DNA of 64,000 bases from Spirochaetaceae bacterium (GCA_025358255.1 JANYKC010000096.1:62001-126000); one strand, 5' to 3'; shown: positions 43,176-52,243, counted from the stretch's first letter. Notes: generated by a model not told the origin, from the letters alone. Numbers and translations are program-made.

Positions 43176-43961
43176 GTGTCCCATGAAACTCACCTCTATC
43201 TCATCCTCCATCCCAATCATTCCCTGATAGCTTCCCAGCTCGGTCCCGCGGACTTCGTCAGGCATTATGTCCAGGGCTCCACCCGCTATTTCGAAGGCAA
43301 GCTCATCTTCGCCGAGGTCGACCCGGCTTTCCGTTCTCCCTTCTTCGAAATCGACAAGGCCTATGCCGAACTCGTGCCGCATGAGGATGGCCGTCCGAAG
43401 GCCACGAAATTCATCATGAGTTACCGGGTCCTTGAGAACATGGACTTCGAGGCCATCGACAAGCTCTACCTGGGCAACGCCTCGGGTGACTTCGTCCAGC
43501 TCGATCCGGCGCCCTTCGAACCGAAACCCGCCGAGGAAGAGATGCAGATCATGATCGAGATCAATCCGGTCAAGTTCATGGTCCTCACGCGGCATGACTT
43601 CCTCGAGTTCTCCCGATACGTCACCGACCCCAAAAACGGCAAGGGCGCGCCGAAGATGTTCTACGCCCAGCTGGAATTCTCCGTGGACGATTTCATGCGT
43701 GACTTCGAGGAAAACCCCTTTATCCGCACCTTTGTTCCCGGGATACATCCGGCGAGGCTCAAGAGCGCGGTCCTGGAGATACGCAGGACGCCGGGAAAGA
43801 TGGTCAAGGGCATCTCCGTCGACTGTCCCATCGACAAATTCTCCTACAAGCTCCTCAAGACCGGTTTCATGTTCGCGAGCCAGGAAAAATCGAGGTTCTA
43901 TCCCCTCCTCCCCCTCGAGGAGGTGGAACGGAAATACTACAATTTCTGGAAGGCCATGTAG
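43176..43961 (+). CDS. Conserved protein of unknown function
   Basis: 261 residues from a GTG at 43176 with AAGGAGGAGG upstream. Soluble, no signal peptide. Begins SHETHLYLILHPNHSLIASQLG; mid-part NPVKFMVLTRHDFLEFSRYV; C-terminal YPLLPLEEVERKYYNFWKAM. Mixed alpha/beta composition, rich in Phe and charged residues. I recognise no family; it looks like a spirochaete-type hypothetical. Monocistronic. Confidence 0.7.
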   Translation: MSHETHLYLILHPNHSLIASQLGPADFVRHYVQGSTRYFEGKLIFAEVDPAFRSPFFEIDKAYAELVPHEDGRPKATKFIMSYRVLENMDFEAIDKLYLGNASGDFVQLDPAPFEPKPAEEEMQIMIEINPVKFMVLTRHDFLEFSRYVTDPKNGKGAPKMFYAQLEFSVDDFMRDFEENPFIRTFVPGIHPARLKSAVLEIRRTPGKMVKGISVDCPIDKFSYKLLKTGFMFASQEKSRFYPLLPLEEVERKYYNFWKAM

Positions 43962-43974
43962 CTACCCTCGAAGC

Positions 43975-44004
43975 TTGACAGCCACCTGAATCCGGCATGA
44001 TAGT
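43975..44004 (+). promoter_or_regulatory. ridA promoter
   Basis: -35 TTGACA (43975-43980, perfect), 18-bp spacer, -10 GATAGT (43999-44004). Leader ~20 nt with GAGGAGG. Confidence 0.55.
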
Positions 44005-44030
44005 TTGCGCTCACGCAAGAGGAGGAACAC

Positions 44031-44414
44031 ATGAATCGCAGCGTCATAGCCACCAAGAACGCGCCCGCGGCCCTCGGTCCCTATTCCCAGGCAGTCAAGG
44101 CGGGCCACTTCCTGTATTGCTCGGGGCAGCTCGGGCTCGATCCCGCGACGGGGAGCCTCGCCGACGGCGTGGAGGCCCAGGCCCGCCGCTCGCTTGAGAA
44201 CCTGAAAGTGGTGATCTCCACGGCCGGCGGCTCGATGAAGGACATCGTGAAGACGACGATCTTCCTGGCCGACATGGCGGATTTCCAGACCGTGAACGCC
44301 GTCTATGCCTCGTTTTTCGAAGGCGAGTATCCCGCGCGCTCCACGGTCCAGGTCGCGGCACTTCCGAAAGCCGGGCTGGTCGAGATAGAAGCCATCGCCA
44401 TCCTCAAGGACTAG
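44031..44414 (+). CDS. ridA: RidA family enamine/imine deaminase
   Basis: 127 residues, full length. Family signature at the C-terminus: YPARSTVQVAALPKAGLVEIEAIA, with the catalytic Arg; N-terminal NAPAALGPYSQAVKAGHFLYCSGQ is diagnostic. Hydrolyses reactive 2-aminoacrylate-type imines released by PLP enzymes. Its last 11 bp overlap the end of the convergent membrane protein gene. Confidence 0.95.
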   Translation: MNRSVIATKNAPAALGPYSQAVKAGHFLYCSGQLGLDPATGSLADGVEAQARRSLENLKVVISTAGGSMKDIVKTTIFLADMADFQTVNAVYASFFEGEYPARSTVQVAALPKAGLVEIEAIAILKD

Positions 44415-45378
44415 TCATGGAAGCCGCGCCGCCAGGCGCGACGCCGCCAGGCGCGACGCCGCTGGCGAACAGGACCAGGGAGGAAGCCAGGGCATTCCCG
44501 CCTTCCTCCTGGCCCGGCATCTCCGCCAGGCCCGGCTTCGCGGCGGCAGGTGCATCAAAGGAATAGACAACCGGCTCGAGGTCTGCCAAGGGAGCTGCCG
44601 CGCTCCAGGCGCGGCTCCGGCGAATGAGGCCGCCGCGCTCGGGCTTGGCCTCTGAAAGGGGAGACAGCCAGTCCAGCAGGCTCCGATGCCCGGCGAATGA
44701 AGTCACAAGCCTCCCATCGGGTCCCGCGATGCCGATTATCCTGTACAGGCTCGGTCCGCCGAGGATGGTCGCCGGCCCTGCAAGTTCCGCCCGTTCGACC
44801 ACGAGGGCAGCAGCCGAAACGGGAAGCTCGACACGCTGGAGGGTCGGCACCGTATCGCGCTCCTGGATGGTGAACTCGCCGCGGAAAGAAGCGGCGCTGA
44901 CCGAAAACGGAAGGAGCCGCGCTATGCGGCCGGGTCCGCGAAGCGGCAGCCAGCCCGAAAGGGCGTCCGAGAAAAAAAAGGCCGCCAAGAGGGAAGCGCA
45001 CAGGAAAACCAGGCCACCGACACGAGGGAAGGCCCCGAACATCGCGCCGAAAAGCGCCATCGCCACGAGCCAATAGACAAGGATGAAAGTCCTCCCCGGC
45101 CCAAGGGGCAAGGAGGAGATGCCCGAGAATACAAGGAAGGCCGCGGCGGCGAGCACCGACAATGCGAGGGCGAGGATGGCCAATGCGGAGAGCCGGGCAC
45201 TTCGTCCATCGTGCTTCAGTAGGGAGGCAAGCCAGCGGATGGCCAAAGCAGAAGCCAGCCCGAAGAAGAAGGCCGCCAGGGCGGACCAGAGCCAGGGGTT
45301 GCCCGCCAGACTCGCCAAGGGCGAGTCGCCGGGGGCCCCCAAGGCAGGGACCGCTCCTTTGGCAAGGCTAGAACCCAT
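44404..45378 (-). CDS. Polytopic membrane protein of unknown function
   Basis: 324 residues from the ATG at 45378, which overlaps the carboxypeptidase stop; the longer open frame upstream is antisense to coding sequence in the wrong frame. About five helices in the first 155 residues (WLWSALAAFFFGLASALAI, ALAILALALSVLAAAAFLVF, TFILVYWLVAMALFGAMFG, GLVFLCASLLAAFFF), then a ~150-residue extracytoplasmic beta-rich domain. The tail ends in two GVAPG repeats, encoded by a 15-bp tandem repeat. Not recognised. Confidence 0.65.
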   Translation of the reverse strand: MGSSLAKGAVPALGAPGDSPLASLAGNPWLWSALAAFFFGLASALAIRWLASLLKHDGRSARLSALAILALALSVLAAAAFLVFSGISSLPLGPGRTFILVYWLVAMALFGAMFGAFPRVGGLVFLCASLLAAFFFSDALSGWLPLRGPGRIARLLPFSVSAASFRGEFTIQERDTVPTLQRVELPVSAAALVVERAELAGPATILGGPSLYRIIGIAGPDGRLVTSFAGHRSLLDWLSPLSEAKPERGGLIRRSRAWSAAAPLADLEPVVYSFDAPAAAKPGLAEMPGQEEGGNALASSLVLFASGVAPGGVAPGGAASMTSP

Positions 45379-46888
45379 AGACCCGCGCGTATTTCTCGTT
45401 GAGATAGGCGACAAAATGCTTCGCCTCGAGGTCCTTGCCGGTGGCCCTTTCGATGAGCTCTCCGGGCAGCCAGGTGCTTCCCGGCCGGTGGATCTTTTCG
45501 CGCAGCCATTCGCGCACCCCCGCCACGTCCCCGCGCTCCAGGCTTGCCGCCGCGTTCGGCAGGGTCTCGCGGAGACGGTCCCAGAGCTGCGCGGCATAGA
45601 GGTTGCCGAGGGCATAGCTCGGGAAGTAGCCGATGTAGCCTATCGCCCAATGGATGTCCTGGAGGCAACCCCGGCTGTCGTCCGGAGGCTCAACGCCAAG
45701 GAGCTCGACCATCTTCGCGTTCCAGGCCCCGGGGAGGTCCTTCACGGCGAGGCGGCCGGAGACAAGGTCGGATTCGATCTCGAAGCGAAGGATGACGTGG
45801 AGGCTGTAGGTGACCTCGTCCGCCTCCGTCCTGATGAGCGAAGGCTCTACCCGGTTTATCGCGCGGACAAAGCTGTCGAGGGTGACCCCGTCCAGGATCG
45901 GGCCTGCCAGGGAATGTAGCTTGGCGAGATTCGGCTTCCAGAAGCCGGCGGACCTGCCGATCATGTTCTCCCAAAGCCGGGATTGCGACTCATGCATGGC
46001 CATCGAGGCGGCTTCGGAGAGCTTGCTGCGGCGGAAAGGCGCGGGAGAGTCGATGCCAAGTTCGTACAACGCGTGGCCCGTTTCATGGATGGTGGAAAAG
46101 ACGCTCGAGGGAAGGAAGTCGCCGACATACCGGGTCGTGATGCGCACATCGTCGCTGCCGAGGGTGCTCGTGAAAGGGTGGGCGGTGACATCCAGGCGCG
46201 CGCGGTCCTTGTCGAGGCCCAGGAGGTCCATCAGCCAACGGCTCACCGCCGCCTGTCGCCCGGCCGGGCATTCCTGGTGGAGGAAGGCGTCGTCCACCTG
46301 GGGCTTGGAATTGATCTTCCCCAGGAGCTTGACGAGCTCGGCGCGGAGGTCGACGAAGACGCGTGCGATGTCCGCTTCGGTCGAACCCGGCTCATAGAGG
46401 TCGAGGAGGACATCATAGGCCGGCTTATCCGGATCGATGCAGGCGGCCTTGCTGCGGGATAGCGAGAGCATCTTCTCGAGCCATGGCGCGAATGCGGCGA
46501 AATCGTTTTTTGAGCGGGCTTCGACCCAGGCGCCTTGGGAAAGGGCTATCGTGCGGGCAGTATCCTTGACCAGGTCGATGGGGAGGCAGGTCTCCCGATC
46601 GTAGGCCCGCCTGAGGACGCGGAGATAGGCCCGCTCGTCGGGACTGAGGGAATCGTGGCCCAGGGGATTCGCCTTGGTGGAGCCAAGCGCATGCAGGAGG
46701 CTCCCGATCTCCGGGTTCGTGAGCTTCTCATGGGCTAGCCCCTCCAGGAACGCCAGCTGCTCGGCCCTTTCCTCGATGCCCTTCACAGGCATGTAGGTCT
46801 CCTGGTCCCAGGAAAGGACGGAGGCGATGCGGGTCACGAGGACATGGCCGCGGTCCAGCTCTACAAGGCGTTCGATCTCGCTGCGCAT
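45368..46888 (-). CDS. Metallocarboxypeptidase, M32 (Taq) family
   Basis: 506 residues from the ATG at 46888 with AGGAG 6 bp upstream. The zinc motif HETGH is in FSTIHETGHALYELG (about 265), with the downstream Glu in AMHESQSRLWENMIGRS. VLSWDQETYMP at the N-terminus and DVTAHPFT are M32 signatures. Cuts C-terminal residues from peptides in the cytoplasm. Operon with the overlapping membrane protein gene; divergent from recG. Confidence 0.95.
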   Translation of the reverse strand: MRSEIERLVELDRGHVLVTRIASVLSWDQETYMPVKGIEERAEQLAFLEGLAHEKLTNPEIGSLLHALGSTKANPLGHDSLSPDERAYLRVLRRAYDRETCLPIDLVKDTARTIALSQGAWVEARSKNDFAAFAPWLEKMLSLSRSKAACIDPDKPAYDVLLDLYEPGSTEADIARVFVDLRAELVKLLGKINSKPQVDDAFLHQECPAGRQAAVSRWLMDLLGLDKDRARLDVTAHPFTSTLGSDDVRITTRYVGDFLPSSVFSTIHETGHALYELGIDSPAPFRRSKLSEAASMAMHESQSRLWENMIGRSAGFWKPNLAKLHSLAGPILDGVTLDSFVRAINRVEPSLIRTEADEVTYSLHVILRFEIESDLVSGRLAVKDLPGAWNAKMVELLGVEPPDDSRGCLQDIHWAIGYIGYFPSYALGNLYAAQLWDRLRETLPNAAASLERGDVAGVREWLREKIHRPGSTWLPGELIERATGKDLEAKHFVAYLNEKYARVYGF

Positions 46889-46957
46889 GGTAGCTCCTTG
46901 TGTCGCCCGCCTACGGGACTTTGCCATGATTCCATTAGGGAAGATCGAGGACCAGCC

Positions 46958-46987
46958 ATCGTAGCATCCATGGCCTTGAGTAGACAA
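46958..46987 (-). promoter_or_regulatory. Promoter of carboxypeptidase operon
   Basis: Minus strand: -35 TTGTCT (46982-46987), 18-bp spacer, -10 TACGAT (46958-46963). Leader ~63 nt with AGGAG. Confidence 0.45.
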
Positions 46988-47024
46988 GCGAAGCGTTGCC
47001 GGCCAGCCGGGGGCTACGAAGTCC

Positions 47025-47053
47025 TTGCACCCCCGGCGCCGCGGGGCTATAGT
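47025..47053 (+). promoter_or_regulatory. recG promoter
   Basis: -35 TTGCAC (47025-47030), 17-bp spacer, -10 TATAGT (47048-47053). Ends 10 bp before the ATG; no Shine-Dalgarno. Confidence 0.55.
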
Positions 47054-47063
47054 CGGAATCTCC

Positions 47064-49154
47064 ATGTACCTCCGCGAACTCAACCAGAGCATCACGATGC
47101 TGCGCGGCGCCGGTCCCGCCATGTCGGAGAAGCTCGCCCGCCTCGGCATCTACTCGGTGTCGGACCTCCTCCTCCATTATCCTCGGGACTATGACGATCG
47201 TTCGGTCTTCATCGGCCTTGATGCTTCCCTCGCCGGAGGCCGCGCGAACACGGTCGTTGAGGTGCTTTCGCATGACTGGTTCGGCTTCGGGCGGATGCGC
47301 ACGCTGAGAATCATGGTCCGCGATTCGCTTGGGGGGACGGAGGCCGCCCTCCTGTGCTTCAACCGCCCTTTCCTGGAGCAAGCCCTCCCGGTGGGCTGCC
47401 GGGCGGTGGTGACCGGGAAGTTCCAGTTCCGGCGAGGCGAGCTGCAATCCTCGGCCTTCGAGACGGAACGGCTCGTCGAGGGCCAAGCCACGCCCCAGGG
47501 GGTCCTCCCCCTCTATCCCGCCACCGAAGGCCTCCAGGTCGGCCACATCAGGAAGCTCGTCCGCGAGGCCTTGCGGGAGTTCGGCTCCCGGGTCGAGGAC
47601 GAACTGCCCCCCTTCCTCATCGGGCGGCGCGGGCTCCTGCACAAGCGCGAGGCCTTGCAGGGGATACACCATCCCGAGGCGGCCGGCGAACTCCTTGCGG
47701 CCAGGGAAAGCCTTATCTACGAAGAGTTGTTCTACTTCCAGCTTGCCGTGGCCAGAAGGTCCCTCATCCGGAAAAGGAACACCGTGCGGCGAAACCCTTC
47801 AAGGGGGGCCTTGCGCAACCGCCTCCTGGAGCGGCTTCCTTTCGCGTTGACGGCAGACCAGAAAACCGCGGCGGCGGAGATAGTCGCGGACATGGCCTTG
47901 CCCCATCCCATGGGGCGCCTCCTCCAAGGCGATGTCGGCTCGGGCAAGACCCTGGTCGCCTTCCTCGCCTGTCTGGAGGCGATCGAAGCCGGAGGCCAGG
48001 CCGCCCTCATGGCGCCCACCGAGCTTCTGGCTCGCCAGCATGCCCAGACCGCGGCGCGGCTTCTCGAACCTTTGGGCATCCGCTTGGCCTTCCTCTCGGG
48101 AAACGTGGAGGACGCGGCAAGGCCGCCCCTCCTTGCCGCCCTCAAGGCCGGTGATGTGGACCTCGTCCTTGGGACCCATGCCCTATTCCAGGATGAGGTC
48201 GAATACAGGAGCCTCCGGCTTGCCGTCGTGGATGAGCAGCACCGTTTTGGCGTCCTCCAGCGGCTGGCCTTGGGCCGCAAGGGTCCCCTCCCCGACCTCC
48301 TCATGATGACGGCGACGCCCATACCCCGGACCCTGGCCCTCACCGTTTTCGGCGACCTTTCGGTCTCCACGATCAGGACGATGCCACCGGGGCGCAAGCC
48401 GATCGAGACCCATCTGGCCCGAACCGGGAATGAGAGAAAGGTCTACGATTATGTCCGCCGACTCCTCGAGGCCGGGCGCCAGGCCTATTTCGTCTATCCC
48501 CTCATCGGTGCCTCGGAGCGCTCGCCGGCAGCCACCGGCGCGGAGCTCAAGAACGCCGAAGCCATGTTCGAAAAACTCGCGAAGGAGATCTATCCTGACT
48601 TCCGCGTCGGCATCATCCATTCGCGCCTCAAGGAAGACGAGAAACGGGCGACGATGGACTCCTTCGCCCGCGGCGAGATCGATCTCCTCGTGGCAACGAG
48701 TGTCGTGGAGGTCGGGGTCGACGTCCCCAACGCGGCGGCGATGGTTGTCGAACATGCGGAGCGCTTCGGGCTGGCGGCCCTTCACCAGCTGCGCGGCCGG
48801 GTCGGCCGGGGCCTTGAGCAGTCCTACTGCTTCCTCGTCTATGCCGAGGCACTCACGGAGGACGGCAAGGCACGCCTGAAGGCGATGCTGGCCACGACGG
48901 ACGGTTTCCTCCTGGCCGAAGAGGACCTGCGCATCCGCGGCCCCGGCGAGCTCACGGGAACGATCCAGTCTGGCTCCCTCAGGCTGACGATAGCCGACCC
49001 TGCCCGCGACCTGGCCATCCTGGAGAAGGCCCGAGAGGATGCCTTCGCCATCGTCGAAAAGGACCCTGGCCTACTGGCGGAGGAACACCGGAACATAAGG
49101 GAAGTCCTAGCCCGCGCCAATCCTTTCGGGGATGCGCCTGTCGGCAAGGGCTAG
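47064..49154 (+). CDS. recG: ATP-dependent DNA helicase RecG
   Basis: 696 residues from the ATG at 47064; codons before it lie within the promoter. N-terminal wedge domain (OB fold, about 55-150), then SF2 motor: motif I GDVGSGKT (about 290), motif II as DEQH (about 390, the RecG form), motif III MTATPIPRTL, motif VI QLRGRVGRG. The C-terminal TRG region is present (TTDGFLLAEEDLRIRGPGEL). Drives fork regression and Holliday-junction branch migration. Confidence 0.97.
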   Translation: MYLRELNQSITMLRGAGPAMSEKLARLGIYSVSDLLLHYPRDYDDRSVFIGLDASLAGGRANTVVEVLSHDWFGFGRMRTLRIMVRDSLGGTEAALLCFNRPFLEQALPVGCRAVVTGKFQFRRGELQSSAFETERLVEGQATPQGVLPLYPATEGLQVGHIRKLVREALREFGSRVEDELPPFLIGRRGLLHKREALQGIHHPEAAGELLAARESLIYEELFYFQLAVARRSLIRKRNTVRRNPSRGALRNRLLERLPFALTADQKTAAAEIVADMALPHPMGRLLQGDVGSGKTLVAFLACLEAIEAGGQAALMAPTELLARQHAQTAARLLEPLGIRLAFLSGNVEDAARPPLLAALKAGDVDLVLGTHALFQDEVEYRSLRLAVVDEQHRFGVLQRLALGRKGPLPDLLMMTATPIPRTLALTVFGDLSVSTIRTMPPGRKPIETHLARTGNERKVYDYVRRLLEAGRQAYFVYPLIGASERSPAATGAELKNAEAMFEKLAKEIYPDFRVGIIHSRLKEDEKRATMDSFARGEIDLLVATSVVEVGVDVPNAAAMVVEHAERFGLAALHQLRGRVGRGLEQSYCFLVYAEALTEDGKARLKAMLATTDGFLLAEEDLRIRGPGELTGTIQSGSLRLTIADPARDLAILEKAREDAFAIVEKDPGLLAEEHRNIREVLARANPFGDAPVGKG

Positions 49155-49238
49155 CGCGGCATCCTGGGCCCGCCGCAGTCGGCCATCGCCGCAGCCCGCC
49201 TAAGCCGCGCCGGCCCCACCCGACGAGGGTGCCAGGCG

Positions 49239-49276
49239 AAAAAAAACCGGAGGGCTGCACAACGGCAGACCTCCGG
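49239..49276 (-). terminator. Rho-independent terminator downstream of the H1-like gene
   Basis: Minus strand: CCGGAGG (with inner CTGC/GCAG pairing) CCTCCGG followed by eight T. It is ~50 bp after the stop; on the plus strand it also follows recG by 85 bp. Confidence 0.85.
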
Positions 49277-49327
49277 AACCAACGCGACACCTTCATCTCG
49301 AAACAGGTACACCGATCCCGGGAATGA

Positions 49328-50086
49328 CTATTTTGCCCTTGCCTGCTTGGCCGCGCTGCCGGGTTTCCTGGCCGGAACGACCAGTTGCCTCCTGGGCACC
49401 GCCGACTTTGATCCGGACGGCTTCCCTGCGGGCTTTCTGGCCAAAGGCTTTGCGCCTTTCCGGGCCGGCTTGGCGGCGGGCTTCCCGGCAGGCTTGCGCA
49501 CGGCAAGCTTGGGCGAGCCTGCGGCAGCCTTGGCCGCCTTTGCTGCAACTTTGGCCCGTTCCTTGCTGGCCACAAAGCTTGCCTCGACGGCTTCGCTTCC
49601 CCTGCTCAGCACCGATTCCGCGCAAAGGAGGTACTCGATGACCTTTGCCTTGGAAGCGCGGGCACCGAGTAGGTTTTCCACCTTTCGGCATTTTCGGCGC
49701 ATGTATTGAATGGAGGGGATGCTCGAGCCGAAATGCTCGGCCAGCTGCCAGTCCTTCCTCTCGTAGCGTTCTGACTTGTCCTTGGCGTTAAGGGAGAGGA
49801 ATTCCTCGACCCTTTCCCGTGACCAGGGAAGGCTCTCCCCGCTCGAGTAATTGTGCTCCTCGAGACGACGGCGCGTACGCTCGACGGAGCCTTCCATCTT
49901 TTTCTTGCGCCAATAGGGATGGCGGTTTCGGGCATAGAGGATGTCCTCGCGCGTGAAGCCCGTCTTTCCCATCCAATCCTTGGCCAGCCTAGCCTTGGAA
50001 GCCGGATTGAGGCGCGACTTGAGTGAAGCCTCGATGTACTCGTCCGGGTTCCTGGAATCGAGTATCGTGATTTCTGCTTTCGTCAT
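49328..50086 (-). CDS. Protein with histone-H1-like Lys/Ala/Pro tail
   Basis: 252 residues. The N-terminal ~165 residues are helical and very basic (KDWMGKTGFTREDILYAR, RHPYWRKKKMEGSVERTR, DWQLAEHFGSSIPSIQYMRR), possibly with a helix-turn-helix near 112-130. The C-terminal ~75 residues are low-complexity AK/KPAGKPAAKPARK repeats like eukaryotic H1 and chlamydial/bordetellal histone-like proteins. This suggests a nucleoid-associated or RNA-binding role. No Shine-Dalgarno; only weak promoter signals (TTGCAT/TAAGCT). Monocistronic with a strong terminator. Confidence 0.7.
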   Translation of the reverse strand: MTKAEITILDSRNPDEYIEASLKSRLNPASKARLAKDWMGKTGFTREDILYARNRHPYWRKKKMEGSVERTRRRLEEHNYSSGESLPWSRERVEEFLSLNAKDKSERYERKDWQLAEHFGSSIPSIQYMRRKCRKVENLLGARASKAKVIEYLLCAESVLSRGSEAVEASFVASKERAKVAAKAAKAAAGSPKLAVRKPAGKPAAKPARKGAKPLARKPAGKPSGSKSAVPRRQLVVPARKPGSAAKQARAK

Positions 50087-50243
50087 GTAAATAGCTTAAT
50101 GCGGGTCAAAGCGCAATGCAAATCCACGGTCAAGGATTATTTTCCGGCCCTCTCTGCCCCTTTTTCCCGGACAATCCGAGGATGGCGCACATCGCGGTAT
50201 GGGACGGAAAGTCACGCGATCCCGGAACCGGGGACAAGGCCGG

Positions 50244-51581
50244 TCAGATCCGGATAAAGGCGGCCGCCGTATAGGTTTTCTTGCGCTTTTCCCCGGCCCT
50301 TTGGAAGCCAGGGGCCCTTTTTTTCTCGAAACGGAGGAGCTCCGTGGGGGGGCAGGCCAGGATGAAGGTGGCGCCTTTCTTCAGAAGGCGGGCAGCGGCC
50401 ACCCATAAGGGCGAAATCCAGTCATGGTCGGGGACAATATCGGGATTCCAGGCGATAAAGTCGAAGGCCGCAGGTCGAAGCTCGTCGAGGCGGAGCGCGT
50501 CCACGGCCATATAGGCCGGCCTACGGCCGGGTTGGCTTGCGAGATTGGCTCCGGTCGCGGCCAAGGACAGGATGTCGCGGGAGGCGGCCGCGACCCTTTC
50601 GGGCGCGAGCCTTTTGTTCAGCCAAAGCGGAAGATGGCCTATGCCTGGATTCACGAATAGGGCATCCCGGACGAGGCTGCCGGCCAGGACCCTCGCGGCG
50701 AGCTCGGCGGCAGCGACCGTCCCGTAGCCGACCGTGTCGAACTCGGGAAGTCCCCAGATTCCGGAGGCCTCATAGCTTGCGTCCGCGAGCTTGAAGCGGG
50801 TCCGGCCGCGCAGGTAGACGCCGAGGTCAAGGCTTGAAAAATCCAGTGGCCTCAAGCCATGCTCCGGGCTCGCCGCGGCGTCGGCCAGGGGCGCGGCGTT
50901 GGCCAGGAGCGCGGCGTCGGCCAGTGGCGCGGCGTCGGCCAAAGGCCTGGGTTGCTGTAGGGCTGGGGCCTTGGCCTGGGCCACAAAGGCATGATGGTTG
51001 GCTCCGCGCTCGTCAACCAGGACATCCCAGCCGTAGTCGTCAAACCAGGTCCTTGCGGCCTCGACCAGGGGGTTCACGATCACCACGCCCAGACGGCCGC
51101 CGGGACACAGGAGGTCCTTCGCGCCTTTGAAAAAGGCCTCGAGGACGGGGCCGCCGGCCTTGGCCGGGATATTGGTGAGGATGTAATCGTAGGATCGATT
51201 TGGGTCCTGGCCTTGGCCGGACAGGCCTGGCGTCGAGACCGAAAGAAGGCCGGGGGCGGCGTTCAGGTTTTTCACCTTGTTGGTCTTCCGGTTGCGTTCC
51301 GTAAATGCGCAGGCCAGGAGGTCGCGATCCCTGGCCTCGACGACGCAGTCGGGAAAAGCCGCGGCCACGCTCAAGCCGATGACGCCGACCCCACAGCCGG
51401 CATCAAGGACCCTTTTCGCCTTGGCCAGCACCTCATCCTTCCCGATCGCCTTGCAGAGGAGGCGAGTGCCCGCATCCACCTCGTAGGAGGAAAAAAGGGC
51501 ATGGGAGAGGTCCAGGCGCAACTGGGCGCCGTGAAATTTGAAAGTCACGTTCTTGTTGACAAGGGGGAGAAGGTCGATCAT
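50244..51581 (-). CDS. Fused double methyltransferase, RsmC-like
   Basis: 445 residues. The N-terminal domain (about 20-200) is an MTS-type enzyme: VLDAGCGVGVIGLSVA (motif I, about 58), VEARDRDLLACAF and DYILTNIPAK (motif IV, NIPA instead of NPPF). A linker of PLADAA-type repeats (about 212-238) leads to a second domain (about 250-445) with degenerate motifs: LFVNPGIGHLPLWLNK, VAAASRDILSLAATGAN and FDFIAWNPD. The two-MTase architecture resembles RsmC/RlmG, where one half is catalytic, but here the active-looking half is N-terminal. Likely a guanine N2 methylase of rRNA. Confidence 0.75.
   Translation of the reverse strand: MIDLLPLVNKNVTFKFHGAQLRLDLSHALFSSYEVDAGTRLLCKAIGKDEVLAKAKRVLDAGCGVGVIGLSVAAAFPDCVVEARDRDLLACAFTERNRKTNKVKNLNAAPGLLSVSTPGLSGQGQDPNRSYDYILTNIPAKAGGPVLEAFFKGAKDLLCPGGRLGVVIVNPLVEAARTWFDDYGWDVLVDERGANHHAFVAQAKAPALQQPRPLADAAPLADAALLANAAPLADAAASPEHGLRPLDFSSLDLGVYLRGRTRFKLADASYEASGIWGLPEFDTVGYGTVAAAELAARVLAGSLVRDALFVNPGIGHLPLWLNKRLAPERVAAASRDILSLAATGANLASQPGRRPAYMAVDALRLDELRPAAFDFIAWNPDIVPDHDWISPLWVAAARLLKKGATFILACPPTELLRFEKKRAPGFQRAGEKRKKTYTAAAFIRI
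50877..50945. repeat. 18-bp in-frame tandem repeat coding the PLADAA linker
   Basis: About four copies of GCGGCGTCGGCCAGNGGC with single-base changes. The period is divisible by three, so copy-number change alters only the linker length between the two methyltransferase domains. Confidence 0.8.
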
Positions 51582-51587
51582 TGGGCT

Positions 51588-51596
51588 ACTCTAGCA
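51588..51596 (-). promoter_or_regulatory. Extended -10 of double-methyltransferase gene
   Basis: Minus strand TGC-TAGAGT, ending 6 bp before the ATG at 51581. No recognisable -35 at 17 bp. Confidence 0.35.
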
Positions 51597-51637
51597 AAAT
51601 CCGGAGGGAAAATATACGCCGCGCGGCGCGCCTGGGG

Positions 51638-51678
51638 AAAAATGCATGGCGGCCGCGGATCCTCCGGTGGCCGCCATG
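51638..51678 (-). terminator. Terminator of cheW operon
   Basis: Minus strand: 10-bp arms CATGGCGGCC/GGCCGCCATG (51645-51654, 51669-51678), then CATTTTTCC. 26 bp after the cheW stop. Confidence 0.7.
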
Positions 51679-51703
51679 GTCCTATGACTTTGGCTCTTCC
51701 GAC

Positions 51704-52219
51704 CTAGGCTTTCGCTTCCGCGACCTGCGCCTCGCGCTCCTCCGCATCCTTGGTCGCGGAAAAGGCGGACATCTCCTCCGCATTGAATACCCGGTCGATG
51801 TCCAGAAGGATGATGAAAAGCTCGTCCTTCTTGCCTACGCCTTTTATGAATTCGGCGGATAGCCTTGTCCCGAAACGGGGCGCCGGCTCCACATCGCCTT
51901 CATCGATCTCCACCACTTCATGCACGGCATCCGCAAGGGCGCCGACGACAACGGTACCCTCCTGGCTTTCGACTTCCATCACGATGATGCTCGTGTCCTT
52001 CGTTATCGGCGTCTCGGGAAGGCCGAATTTCAGCCTGAGATCGATGACGGGAACTCCGGCGCCGCGAAGGTTGATGATGCCCTTCATGAATTCGGCGCTG
52101 CGCGGGAGCTTCGTGATCTTCGTATGCTCGAGCACCTCGCGGACCTTTGATACACCGATGGCGTATTGTTCGTTGTCGAGGGTAAAGGTGAGGTACTGAT
52201 TCGCATTTGAGGCTTCCAT
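51704..52219 (-). CDS. cheW: Chemotaxis coupling protein CheW
   Basis: 171 residues from the ATG at 52219, TAGGAGG 8 bp upstream. CheW SH3-like fold: YLTFTLDNEQYAIGVSKVREVL, MKGIINLRGAGVPVIDLRLKFG, AVHEVVEIDEGDVEPAPRFG, FIKGVGKKDELFIILLDIDRVF. Couples MCPs to CheA. The C-terminal ~25 residues are a charged Ala/Glu extension. Third gene of the cyclic-nucleotide-receptor/queG-like/cheW unit. Confidence 0.96.
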   Translation of the reverse strand: MEASNANQYLTFTLDNEQYAIGVSKVREVLEHTKITKLPRSAEFMKGIINLRGAGVPVIDLRLKFGLPETPITKDTSIIVMEVESQEGTVVVGALADAVHEVVEIDEGDVEPAPRFGTRLSAEFIKGVGKKDELFIILLDIDRVFNAEEMSAFSATKDAEEREAQVAEAKA

Positions 52220-52243
52220 CAATTCTCCTCCTAAAAAGAGATT

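Noticed and set aside
44430..44465. 15-bp tandem repeat (GCCGCCAGGCGCGAC) as a CRISPR-like or regulatory array
   Set aside because: Only about two and a half copies with no spacers; it codes in frame for the GVAPG tail of the membrane protein.
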